The notes beneath the pieces were generated by a model. The model saw only the letters and a list, made by a program, of their open reading frames with translations, did no database searches and had not been told where the DNA came from. Positions 53,263 through 61,966 of a stretch of 64,000 bases of DNA are shown piece by piece. The DNA comes from Pseudoalteromonas apostichopi (lineage in GTDB: Bacteria; Pseudomonadota; Gammaproteobacteria; Enterobacterales; Alteromonadaceae). Location: assembly GCF_030297135.1 (NCBI RefSeq), contig NZ_AP028065.1, positions 372,001 through 436,000 on the forward strand, written 5' to 3'. The translations under genes and the position numbers were made by a program. Numbering within the stretch: the first letter of the stretch is position 1; every line of letters starts with the position of its first letter.

Positions 53263-53292
53263 TAAAAAACCGAGCTATTAGCTCGGTTTTTT
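53263..53292. terminator. Terminator between M28 peptidase and fimV
   Basis: CCGAGCT and AGCTCGG form a stem with an ATT loop, flanked by A6 and T6 runs. It serves both convergent genes. Confidence 0.88.
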
Positions 53293-53303
53293 ATTGATTA
53301 ATA

Positions 53304-56300
53304 TTACTCACTTATCTTAGCTTTTAATGACTGTGCTTCTTCTTGCACTTCATCAGGGCCATTCGCTATCACATCTTCAATAGCTTGCAGTGCTGCATCA
53401 AAGTCGTCTATTTCGATATATGCCCTTGCTAGGTCCAGTTTAGCTGAGTAACCACCACTTTCGGCATCAACATCAGTTGGATTATCACCTGCAAGTAAGT
53501 CATTAAAATCACTCAATCCTACATCCATATCAACCTCGTCATAAGGTTCATGGTCTAGAGCTTCATCATCACTTTGTTCAAGTAATGAATCAATATCTAC
53601 AAACTCATCAGCTGTAGCTTGTTGCGCTTGTTCATCTTGATCCTCTAAGGCCGCTACTTCAGGTTCAACTGTCTGTTGACTTTCACCCTGTAAGTCTTCA
53701 TTTAATAGGGCATTAAAATCAACATCAAATTCACTGGCATCAGCAATATCAGCTTCATCTGGCTCTGCTAATTCATTTAACAGCGCATCAAAGTCTGTTT
53801 GAGTGAGATCAGCCATAAAATCATCATCGATTTCATCATCTGACAGCTCACTTAAATCAGCCTCGTCAGCTAAATTAGACTCGATATCAGCTAATGTTTG
53901 CTCAGCTTCTGCAGCATCATCAAGTTCAATATCGTCTAATTCGAATTCAGGGAAATCCTCTAATTCGTCTTGGCTTTCAGCAACCTCATCATCAATTGGC
54001 TCTTCGCTAGTTAACTCTGTTGTGCCTTCGTTTTCTGATTGTTCCGGCAAGTCGCCCTCAGAATCAAGAACATCATCTTCTGTGAATTCATTATCAAGCA
54101 AGATGTCATCATCAAAATCATCGTCTAACTGACCAAGCTCATTACCCGTTGCTAATGAGTTAGCAAGGTCTTGCTCTGCCTGACTTAACTGTAATGGCTC
54201 ATCTTCGTCTAACTGATTAGAAGTGTCTTCATCAGATTCATCTAATTCAAAACCTGCTTCATCTAGCTCAAGTTCTGGATACTCTTCCAACTCTTGGCTA
54301 GGAGTCACCGTATCTTGCTGTAATGGCTCTTCATCGGCAGTTAAATCAAATTCATCGGTTAGGTCTTCATCTGCAAGTGGATCATCGCCTAAATCAATTT
54401 CAACTTCTTCAATGTCTTGCTCTGGTTCATCTATTGACCAATCTGGTGCTTCGACATAATCATCTTCTTCACCAATTTCATTTAATAACTCATCAACGCT
54501 TTTCAGTGATGAATCATCAAATTCATCTAGACTATCATCTTCATCTAATAGCCCATCGCTATCTTCATTAAACTCTTGATTTAACGCCTCATCAATATCA
54601 ACTTCGTCACTATCATCCGCGCCATCAACCAACTCAGAGGCAATCGATTCAACATTCATGTCATCAACAGCTTGATCTGCATCGGCTAAATCTTCTAGCG
54701 ACTCTTGTAGATTCTCATCATGCTCTGCACTGTCACTCTGTTCATGGCTTAAATCTGAGATCTGCGCTTCGGTGTCTTGCTTCAGCTCATTTGTTTGCTG
54801 AATAAGCTCTTCTAGCTCATCATCAACGTCAGAGTCCTGCTCATCACTGCTCTCTTCATCAAGCAAAGAGTCGATATCTGCTACATCTAGTTCATCATCT
54901 TGCGCAGCATTGTCATCAATATCTGAATCACTATCATCTATTAACTCAGGTTCTTCTGACTCTGCATCAACTTCATCGAGTAATGAGTCGATGTCATCAG
55001 TATCAAACTCATCGCTTAAATCATCTGTAATAGGCTCTTCGGTAGGCTCTTCAGCGGATTCTTGTTCTGGCTCTTGTACTTCATCTAATAATGAATCAAT
55101 GTCGTCAACATCAAGAGCATCATCAAGCTCGTTTTCATCGATTAAATCGTCTGCACTAGGTTCTTCGATTAGCTCTTCAACAAGCTCTGCTTCAGGTTCT
55201 TGCTCTTCTTGTGCCTCATCTAATAATGAATCAATGTCGTCAACATCAAGAGCATCATCAAGCTCGTTTTCATCGATTAAATCGTCTGCACTAGGTTCTT
55301 CGGTTAGCTCTTCAACAAGCTCTGCTTCAGGTTCTTGCTCTTCTTGTGGCTCTAGATCGTCTTGTGCTTCATCTAATAACGCGTCAATATCGTCAACATC
55401 AAGAGCATCATCAAGAGCATCATCAAGCTCATTTTCATCGATTAAATCGTCTGCACTAGGTTCTTCGATTAGCTCTTCAACAAGCTCTGCTTCAGGTTCT
55501 TGCTCTTCTTGTGGCTCTAGATCGTCTTGTGCTTCATCTAATAACGAGTCAATATCGTCAACATCAAGAGCATCATCAAGCTCGTTTTCATCGATTAAAT
55601 CGTCTGCACTAGGTTCTTCGCTTAGCTCTTCAACAAGCTCTGCTTCAGGTTCTTGCTCTTCTTGTGGCTCTAGATCGTCTTGTGCTTCATCTAATAACGC
55701 GTCAATGTCATCAACATCCAGTGCATCATCATGGTCATCGTTTTCTACTGCATCATTCGCTTCAGCTGTTGGCTCTTCTGTTTGCGCTTCATCAATTAAG
55801 CTGTCGATATCAAGATCATCTTCATCAATGAGTTCATCTGCACTTGCCTCTTCGACAGGCGCTTGTTCTTCATGAACTTCATCTAATAGCGAGTCAATGT
55901 CATCAACATCCAGCGCATCATCAAGGTCATCGTTTTCTGATGCATCATTCGCTTCAGCTGTTGGATCTTCTGTTTGCGCTTCATCAATTAAGCTGTCGAT
56001 ATCAAGATCATCTTCATCAATGAGTTCATCTGCACCTGCCTCTTCGACAGGCGCTTGTTCTTCATGAACTTCATCTAATAGCGAGTCAATGTCATCAACA
56101 TCCAGTGCATCATCAAGATCATCGTTTTCTAATGCATCATTCGCTTCAGCTGTTGGTTCTTCTGTTTGCGCTTCATCAATTAAGCTGTCGATATCAAGAT
56201 CATCTTCATCAATGAGTTCATCGGCACTTGTCTCTTCGACAGGAGCTTGTTCCTCTTGAACTTCATCTAATAGCGAGTCAATGTCATCAACATCCAGCGC

Positions 56301-57941
56301 ATCATCAAGATCGTCGTTTTCTATTGCATCATTCGCTTCGGCTGCTGGCTCTTCTGTTTGCGCTTCATCAATTAGGCTGTCGATATCAAAATCATCTTCA
56401 TCAATAAGTTCTGCTTCAACGTTAGTTGTTGAAGCATCATTATTTTCATCGAGTAAATCATCAATATCGTCTAGGTTTACTTCTTGATTAGAATCTGTGT
56501 TATTTTGCTCATCAATTAAGCTATCAATGTCAAAATCATCTTCAGCGTCATCTTCTGCGAGCTCTTCACTAAGCGCTGCCATTTCATCATTCGCGTTATC
56601 TAACGAGTCATCTTCATCAGTATCAAATAAGTCGTCAATATCGTCAGCACTTAAAATATCACCAGATGAATCAGCTTGAGGCTGCCCACTATCAAGGTCA
56701 ATTTCATCACCCAAACTGTCGTCATCGGTTTGATCGAAATCTTGCTGCAAAAATGCATCTAAATCATCATCGTCAGCATTACTTGAAGATTCATCATTAA
56801 ACTCGATGTCATCACTTAATAGCCCTTCTAGCTCATCTTGATTTAGAACACTGTCGTCTTCATCAAAGCTATCATCAATGCTGTCGTCAAAAATGATGTC
56901 ATCATCTGGCAACATGTCTTGGTCTAAGTCATCATCTAAACGAACACTCAAGTCGTCATTTTCTTCAACCGGATCTGGAACTAGTGGATCATTTTCTACT
57001 ATCGACTCTAACTCATCATCAGGATTATAACTTGGACTTTGTGGTAAAAATTCATCGTCGTCACTGGCATCAGTGTCATCACTAGAGTTGTTACGTTTTT
57101 TCAAAAACATCACAACGGCAGCAATGACTAGCAATGCAGGAATAAACATTAATGCACCGAGAACAAATGGGTTACTCAGTAAATCCGAAAAGTTGAACCC
57201 ACTGTCCTCTTCAATCTTTTTTGCTTTTTGCTGCTCTATGATTTCATTTTGTTTAGTGATCAGTTCTTTCAGCTGCTTTTGAATTTCACTGTCTTGGCCA
57301 AGTTGATCTCGAACGGTTTCAAGCTCTTTAGAGATACCTGTAAGTTGTTTTTTGAGCTTATTGTTCTCTGCTAAGATTTCTTCAACATTTTCAACCGACG
57401 ATTTAAACTGCTTTTGTAACTCGACAAGCTGCGTGCCCTGTTCTGTTTTAATGGTGTTGATTTCTTGCTTAAGCTCTTGCTTTGCTTCGTCTACATCAAC
57501 TTTACGGGCTTGGGTGACTTTCTTTTGTGATTCATTGATTTCAGCGGTAGTCAAAGTACCGTTTTTCTTCTTTTCCCATAGTTCATCATCTTGTTCAGAA
57601 CGCGCTTTTGCTAGCGTCGGATTGACCGCACGCATTTCAGCAATAGTTGGGATTTTTAGATATGCGCCATCACGCATATGATTAAGGTTTTGGTCTAAAA
57701 ATGATGATGGGTTTTTGTCATACAAAGCTTGCATGACCTGATAAATACTTACAGAGTTGTCAGGGCGAATTTTAGCGGCAATGCGCCATAATGTATCGGT
57801 CGGCTTAATTGGACCAATAGAGCGCCCCTGCGCACCGTAATCGACACCTTTAGGGCCTTTAAGTGTGGTGCCTTCATCAGAGTATGTCGGTGTTACCACC
57901 AATGCAGACGCTAATATGAAGAGTGTTGCTAAACCGCGCAT
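53304..57941 (-). CDS. fimV: FimV/HubP family polar landmark protein with expanded acidic repeats
   Basis: A 1545-aa protein. Order: signal peptide (about 1-21), LysM-like peptidoglycan-binding region (about 45-97, with DTLWRIAAKIRPDN), coiled coil (about 150-245), one transmembrane helix (about 255-276), a very long Asp/Glu-rich cytoplasmic region (about 280-1490), and the C-terminal FimV domain with a TPR-like motif (KLDLARAYIEIDDFDAALQ). FimV/HubP organises cell-pole type IV pili, flagella, chemotaxis and chromosome origin proteins. The acidic part contains two families of near-identical repeats (separate entry). The ATG has AGGA 6 bp upstream. Location downstream of asd matches other gammaproteobacteria. 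Confidence 0.93.
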   Translation of the reverse strand: MRGLATLFILASALVVTPTYSDEGTTLKGPKGVDYGAQGRSIGPIKPTDTLWRIAAKIRPDNSVSIYQVMQALYDKNPSSFLDQNLNHMRDGAYLKIPTIAEMRAVNPTLAKARSEQDDELWEKKKNGTLTTAEINESQKKVTQARKVDVDEAKQELKQEINTIKTEQGTQLVELQKQFKSSVENVEEILAENNKLKKQLTGISKELETVRDQLGQDSEIQKQLKELITKQNEIIEQQKAKKIEEDSGFNFSDLLSNPFVLGALMFIPALLVIAAVVMFLKKRNNSSDDTDASDDDEFLPQSPSYNPDDELESIVENDPLVPDPVEENDDLSVRLDDDLDQDMLPDDDIIFDDSIDDSFDEDDSVLNQDELEGLLSDDIEFNDESSSNADDDDLDAFLQQDFDQTDDDSLGDEIDLDSGQPQADSSGDILSADDIDDLFDTDEDDSLDNANDEMAALSEELAEDDAEDDFDIDSLIDEQNNTDSNQEVNLDDIDDLLDENNDASTTNVEAELIDEDDFDIDSLIDEAQTEEPAAEANDAIENDDLDDALDVDDIDSLLDEVQEEQAPVEETSADELIDEDDLDIDSLIDEAQTEEPTAEANDALENDDLDDALDVDDIDSLLDEVHEEQAPVEEAGADELIDEDDLDIDSLIDEAQTEDPTAEANDASENDDLDDALDVDDIDSLLDEVHEEQAPVEEASADELIDEDDLDIDSLIDEAQTEEPTAEANDAVENDDHDDALDVDDIDALLDEAQDDLEPQEEQEPEAELVEELSEEPSADDLIDENELDDALDVDDIDSLLDEAQDDLEPQEEQEPEAELVEELIEEPSADDLIDENELDDALDDALDVDDIDALLDEAQDDLEPQEEQEPEAELVEELTEEPSADDLIDENELDDALDVDDIDSLLDEAQEEQEPEAELVEELIEEPSADDLIDENELDDALDVDDIDSLLDEVQEPEQESAEEPTEEPITDDLSDEFDTDDIDSLLDEVDAESEEPELIDDSDSDIDDNAAQDDELDVADIDSLLDEESSDEQDSDVDDELEELIQQTNELKQDTEAQISDLSHEQSDSAEHDENLQESLEDLADADQAVDDMNVESIASELVDGADDSDEVDIDEALNQEFNEDSDGLLDEDDSLDEFDDSSLKSVDELLNEIGEEDDYVEAPDWSIDEPEQDIEEVEIDLGDDPLADEDLTDEFDLTADEEPLQQDTVTPSQELEEYPELELDEAGFELDESDEDTSNQLDEDEPLQLSQAEQDLANSLATGNELGQLDDDFDDDILLDNEFTEDDVLDSEGDLPEQSENEGTTELTSEEPIDDEVAESQDELEDFPEFELDDIELDDAAEAEQTLADIESNLADEADLSELSDDEIDDDFMADLTQTDFDALLNELAEPDEADIADASEFDVDFNALLNEDLQGESQQTVEPEVAALEDQDEQAQQATADEFVDIDSLLEQSDDEALDHEPYDEVDMDVGLSDFNDLLAGDNPTDVDAESGGYSAKLDLARAYIEIDDFDAALQAIEDVIANGPDEVQEEAQSLKAKISE
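55083..56457 (-). repeat. In-frame tandem repeats within fimV: a 192-bp unit and a 153-bp unit
   Basis: Anchoring on the recurring ATCTAATA, copies fall at 55689, 55881, 56073 and 56265 (exact 192-bp steps, 64 aa). Others fall at 55083, 55218, 55371 and 55536 (steps 135, 153 and 165, so a 51-aa unit with an 18-bp deletion and a 12-bp insertion). All length changes are multiples of three. Both units share the core DALDVDDIDSLLDE, so they appear to derive from one ancestral motif. Near-identity at DNA level points to recent duplication or gene conversion. Confidence 0.92.
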
Positions 57942-58204
57942 GCTGATCCTTTATGTTTTAAATGTTAACACAGCAACCTTAGTTGCTTAAACATCAAGTA
58001 ATTCTTGCAGAATTGATTCTTAATTATGTTTTCTTGCAAGCTCTATTCCAGCTGCAAACTATAACTTAGTTGCCTTGCAATATCTATTGCAACACCTTGA
58101 TAGTAAATAGCTTAAATAATAGCGGCTGAGAGGCTTTTTTATTGTTATCGTTAAGTTTATACGCTTTTACAACGTATGCGGCAATAATTTGGCAGTGAAT
58201 TCAC
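57942..58204. other. Intergenic region upstream of fimV
   Basis: About 260 bp between fimV and asd with no credible ORF. It must contain the fimV promoter. Several TTGCAA/TTGCAG-type short motifs recur (CTTGCAGAATTG, CTTGCAAGC, CTTGCAATATC), but I cannot assign a regulator. Confidence 0.4.
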
Positions 58205-58231
58205 AAAAAAAGCGGCAAATTGCCGCTTTTT
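58205..58231 (-). terminator. Intrinsic terminator after asd
   Basis: The palindrome AAAAAGCGGCAA / TTGCCGCTTTTT lies 30 bp past the asd stop on the minus strand. Confidence 0.88.
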
Positions 58232-58261
58232 CTCAAATTTAGCTCAGCCTAAATCATCAGT

Positions 58262-59278
58262 TTACAAGTAATTTGCGATTAGCTCTTCAGCAATCTGCAC
58301 ACTATTTGTTGCTGCACCTTTACGCGTGTTATCACTAACAACCCACATATTTAAACCATGAGGATGCGAAATATCAGCACGTAAACGACCCACGTAAACC
58401 GTGTCATTACCACTGGCGTCTGACACCGCTGTTGGAAAATCGGCTAAGTCTTCAATAAACTCTACACCTGGTGCATCGTTTAATAGCTGCTTAACATGTT
58501 CGATATCTACCGGCATACGCGTTTCAATATTAATCGCTTCACTGTGACCAAAGAACACGGGTACACGAACACAAGTAGGGTTAACCACAACACTGTTATC
58601 ACCTAAGATTTTTTGTGTTTCGTTGACCATTTTCATTTCTTCGCGGGTATAACCGTTATCTTCAAAACTGTCGATTTGTGGGATCACGTTAAAGGCGATT
58701 TGTTTAGGGAAAACGGCATTATCCATTGGGCGTGCATTCATTAAGTTCGCTGTTTGTTTAGCTAGTTCATCAACCGCTTCTTTGCCCGCACCTGATACTG
58801 CTTGATAAGTTGATACGTTAATGCGGTCAATACCATAAGCGTCATAAATAGGCTTTAACGCCACCAACATTTGAATAGTTGAGCAGTTAGGGTTTGCAAT
58901 GATGTTGCGGTTTCTGAAATCAGCTAAGCTTGATGCATTCACTTCAGGAATAATTAATGGTACGTCAAAGTCATTACGAAAGTGTGATGTATTATCAATC
59001 ACCACACAGCCTGCGTCTGCCGCAATGGGTGCGTATTTTTCAGAGACACTACCGCCTGCTGAAAATAAACCAATGTGAGCTTGGCTAAAATCAAACTCTT
59101 CAACATCGATTACTTCAAGGCTTTCACCGCGAAATTGAATTTCTTCACCGGCACTACGGCTACTTGCGAGTAAAAATAATTGGTCTACCGGAAACTTACG
59201 ATCTTCCAAAGTTTCGATAATTTGACGACCCACTAAACCTGTGGCACCTAATACGGCTACATTAAATTTTTGCGACAT
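58262..59278 (-). CDS. asd: Aspartate-semialdehyde dehydrogenase
   Basis: Asd reduces aspartyl phosphate to the semialdehyde for lysine, DAP, threonine and methionine. It is 338 aa, the shorter class also called Asd2/Usg-like. NADP binding is VAVLGATGLVGRQIIE, the catalytic cysteine lies in IANPNCSTIQM near residue 133, and YQAVSGAGKEAVDEL follows. The intact Cys argues for a true Asd rather than the inactive Usg paralogue. It follows pdxB by 32 bp, the order found in E. coli (pdxB-usg). Confidence 0.92.
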   Translation of the reverse strand: MSQKFNVAVLGATGLVGRQIIETLEDRKFPVDQLFLLASSRSAGEEIQFRGESLEVIDVEEFDFSQAHIGLFSAGGSVSEKYAPIAADAGCVVIDNTSHFRNDFDVPLIIPEVNASSLADFRNRNIIANPNCSTIQMLVALKPIYDAYGIDRINVSTYQAVSGAGKEAVDELAKQTANLMNARPMDNAVFPKQIAFNVIPQIDSFEDNGYTREEMKMVNETQKILGDNSVVVNPTCVRVPVFFGHSEAINIETRMPVDIEHVKQLLNDAPGVEFIEDLADFPTAVSDASGNDTVYVGRLRADISHPHGLNMWVVSDNTRKGAATNSVQIAEELIANYL

Positions 59279-59310
59279 GTGTTTTCCTCTTTTGAATAAA
59301 GCAAATGACT

Positions 59311-60432
59311 TTATTCGTTAATTCTAAATCCCAGTGCAGCTAATGCGCCTTCACATGCACTGTTAGCAGCCACCGACAAAGTACTAAACTCTCGTCGTGG
59401 CGGGTAATTCTTACGCAAACTATCAAAGCCTTCGCTTGCTAATTTACTTCGTAAAATGCCATCGTCACGACGCACATCATAAATTAAGTGCACCAAGCGG
59501 CCGATATCGTCTTGGTTAAAGGTTTCACCTAATGTGACAGAATGACTAATTGGCTCTGGTAAAAAGTCGTCCAGAGATTTAAGTGCTGCGATACCTTCAA
59601 GCTCACATACTTTCTGATACAGCATTTGTGTACCGCGGGCCTTACCTTCGAGTGTATGCCCTGCAATATGCACGCTGGCATAACGCACATAATCAAGCAG
59701 AGGAGTCAGTATATTGGGTTCGTTTTCCCAAACATCAAGCACGCAATCTAATTTTGCGCCTTGTTTAAACAGTGCAAGCAATGCTTTGTTATCAATCACA
59801 TCACCACGGCTTGCATTGATAATAGTCATTCCAGGCTTAAGTGCCTTTAAGCGCGTTTCGTCTAGCATGTGCAAGGTTTTATGTGGCCCTTGCTTAACCA
59901 GCGGCACATGAAAAGTTACGATATCAGCTTGAGCTAATAATGCGTCTAACTCAATATGCTCTGCCAACTCACCGGCTTCATGTTTTGGTGGATCGCATAG
60001 CAGCACATTCATACCAAGCAGGCTTAGCTTATCACGTAAACAGCTGCCTATGCTGCCAACGCCAACTATACCTATAGTTTTACCTTGTAATGAGCTGGAA
60101 TTTTCTTGGCTCAAAGAATATAAACTGCTAATAACATATTCAGCGACTGCAACTGCATTACAACCTGGTGCGCTACTAAATGCTATATTTCGCTCAGCGA
60201 GTAGTTCAATATCAATGTGATCAACACCTATAGTTGCTGTGCCCACAAATTTTAATTTACCTGCTTGAGTTAATAAGCTTTTATCTACATTCGTAACAGA
60301 GCGAGTTAACAAAATATCGACCCCGACAAGCTGCTCTGGCTGTAGACTACGACCATCAAATCGCTCAACATCACCAAAATCGGCAAAGTACTGCTCAACC
60401 AATGGCATATTTTGATCTGCAAGAATTTTCAT
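59311..60432 (-). CDS. pdxB: Erythronate-4-phosphate dehydrogenase
   Basis: PdxB oxidises erythronate-4-phosphate in the DXP-dependent vitamin B6 pathway. It is 373 aa. The Rossmann motif is GIVGVGSIGSCLRDKL near residue 123. Catalytic features of the D-hydroxyacid dehydrogenase family are NASRGDVIDNKAL near 207 and VHIAGHTLEGKARGT near 254, the latter typical of PdxB. A PdxB-specific C-terminal dimerisation region follows. It forms a unit with asd. Confidence 0.95.
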   Translation of the reverse strand: MKILADQNMPLVEQYFADFGDVERFDGRSLQPEQLVGVDILLTRSVTNVDKSLLTQAGKLKFVGTATIGVDHIDIELLAERNIAFSSAPGCNAVAVAEYVISSLYSLSQENSSSLQGKTIGIVGVGSIGSCLRDKLSLLGMNVLLCDPPKHEAGELAEHIELDALLAQADIVTFHVPLVKQGPHKTLHMLDETRLKALKPGMTIINASRGDVIDNKALLALFKQGAKLDCVLDVWENEPNILTPLLDYVRYASVHIAGHTLEGKARGTQMLYQKVCELEGIAALKSLDDFLPEPISHSVTLGETFNQDDIGRLVHLIYDVRRDDGILRSKLASEGFDSLRKNYPPRREFSTLSVAANSACEGALAALGFRINE

Positions 60433-60528
60433 TTGTGTGTCCGAAAGGCAGAAAGTGGCGCTATTGTAGCGAATTTATCAGTATTCGGATAGGTAACAAC
60501 TAAGACGATTTTGGGGTTATTTATGTGA

Positions 60529-60553
60529 AAAAGCCGAGCAATTGCTCGGCTTT
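60529..60553 (-). terminator. Intrinsic terminator after fabB
   Basis: AAAGCCGAGCA and TGCTCGGCTTT form a long stem 20 bp past the fabB stop on the minus strand. Confidence 0.82.
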
Positions 60554-60572
60554 AAGCAAATACTGGAGAGGT

Positions 60573-61787
60573 TTAACCTTTATATTTGCTCATTACTAGT
60601 GTGGCGTTAGTGCCACCGAAACCAAAGCTGTTAGACATTACATTGTTAAGTTCAACGTCTTTACGCTCAGTTACGATATTTAGACCTGCAGCTTGCTCAT
60701 CTAGTTCATCAATGTTGATAGATGGAGCAACAAAGTTATGCTCAAGCATTAATAACGAGAAGATTGCTTCGTGAACACCTGCTGCACCTAAAGCGTGACC
60801 TGTCATCGCTTTGGTTGCACTGATCATTGGTGAATTACCACCAAATACTTCTTGAATAGCACCAAGCTCTTTAACGTCGCCAACAGGTGTTGAAGTACCG
60901 TGGGTATTTAAGTAATCAATACCGCCTTCAAGACCTTGCATTGCTTGTTTCATACAACGAACTGCGCCTTCACCTGATGGAGCTACCATATCGTAGCCGT
61001 CAGATGTTGCACCGTAGCCTGTGATTTCTGCGTAAATATGCGCGCCACGAGCAAGTGCATGCTCAAGTTCTTCAACAACAACGATACCGCCACCGCCAGA
61101 GATAACAAAACCGTCACGGTTTGCATCGTATGTACGTGATGCTTTCTCTGGTGTTTCATTGTACTTAGTAGACAATGCACCCATTGCATCGAATTCCATA
61201 GCGAGTGTCCAGTGAAGCTCTTCACCACCACCTGCAAAAATTACGTCTTGCTTACCTAGTTGAATTTGCTCAACCGCATGACCAATACAGTGTGCTGATG
61301 TCGCACACGCAGAACTTATTGAATAGTTAACACCTTTAATTTTGAATGGTGTTGCAAGACACGCTGAAGTCGTACTCGCCATAGTACGCGGTACCATGTA
61401 TGGACCAACACGTTTTACGCCTTTTTCACGTAAAATATCAGCCGCTTCAACTTGCCATTTAGATGAACCACCACCTGAACCCACTAATAAACCAGTGCGC
61501 TCGTTTGAAACTTGCTCTTCACTAAGGCCTGCATCTGCAATTGCTTGAGACATTGAAATATAAGCGTATGCAGCAGCATCGCCCATAAAACGCATTGCTT
61601 TACGATCAACAAACTCTTTAACATCAATATCGATTTTGCCAGATACATTACTACGTAGGTTGTAGTCAGCAAATTCTTGGTTGAACGCAATACCACTACG
61701 GCCTTGTTTTAATGATTCTAATACTTCTTCTTTGTTGTTACCGATGCTTGAAACAACACCGATGCCCGTAATAACGGCTCTTCTCAT
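60573..61787 (-). CDS. fabB: 3-oxoacyl-[acyl-carrier-protein] synthase I
   Basis: FabB elongates acyl-ACP and is required for unsaturated fatty acids. It is 404 aa. The catalytic triad is visible: Cys in SSACATSAHCIG near residue 163, His in NTHGTSTPVGD near 297, and His in MTGHALGAAGVHEAI near 333. The C-terminal NSFGFGGTNATLVM is typical. It is single and divergent from mnmC, the E. coli arrangement. Confidence 0.96.
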   Translation of the reverse strand: MRRAVITGIGVVSSIGNNKEEVLESLKQGRSGIAFNQEFADYNLRSNVSGKIDIDVKEFVDRKAMRFMGDAAAYAYISMSQAIADAGLSEEQVSNERTGLLVGSGGGSSKWQVEAADILREKGVKRVGPYMVPRTMASTTSACLATPFKIKGVNYSISSACATSAHCIGHAVEQIQLGKQDVIFAGGGEELHWTLAMEFDAMGALSTKYNETPEKASRTYDANRDGFVISGGGGIVVVEELEHALARGAHIYAEITGYGATSDGYDMVAPSGEGAVRCMKQAMQGLEGGIDYLNTHGTSTPVGDVKELGAIQEVFGGNSPMISATKAMTGHALGAAGVHEAIFSLLMLEHNFVAPSINIDELDEQAAGLNIVTERKDVELNNVMSNSFGFGGTNATLVMSKYKG

Positions 61788-61862
61788 GGGTAATTACCTT
61801 AGCTCTATACTAAATTGTGTTCTATTTTACGCTGAAATTACTTTCGAAGTGGTCAGCTTTCT

Positions 61863-61880
61863 AGCGTACACATGTACTCT
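61863..61880. promoter_or_regulatory. Candidate FabR-type operator upstream of fabB
   Basis: AGCGTACACATGTACTCT is an inverted repeat, AGCGTACA / TGTACTCT, with one arm mismatch and a 2-bp centre. It resembles the AGCGTACA half-site described for FabR, which represses fabA and fabB. It lies about 76 bp before the fabB start. The regulator itself is not in the window, and the assignment is from memory of the motif. Confidence 0.55.
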
Positions 61881-61966
61881 GAATGTCTAGCTTATAAATA
61901 ACGCCAGACTATTTCAAAGAAAACACGTAAAATAATGAAAAAAGTTTGTAGTTAATTAGTTAAACC

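Noticed and set aside
54910..55875. A 321-aa serine-rich plus-strand ORF opposite fimV
   Set aside because: It is the antisense of the acidic repeats. GAT/GAA codons read backwards as ATC/TTC and TCA/TCT strings give an open but meaningless frame. No ribosome site or family similarity.
55083..56457. CRISPR-like regular repeats
   Set aside because: The repeats are 135-192 bp, contiguous, in frame with fimV and without unique spacers. No cas genes are present.
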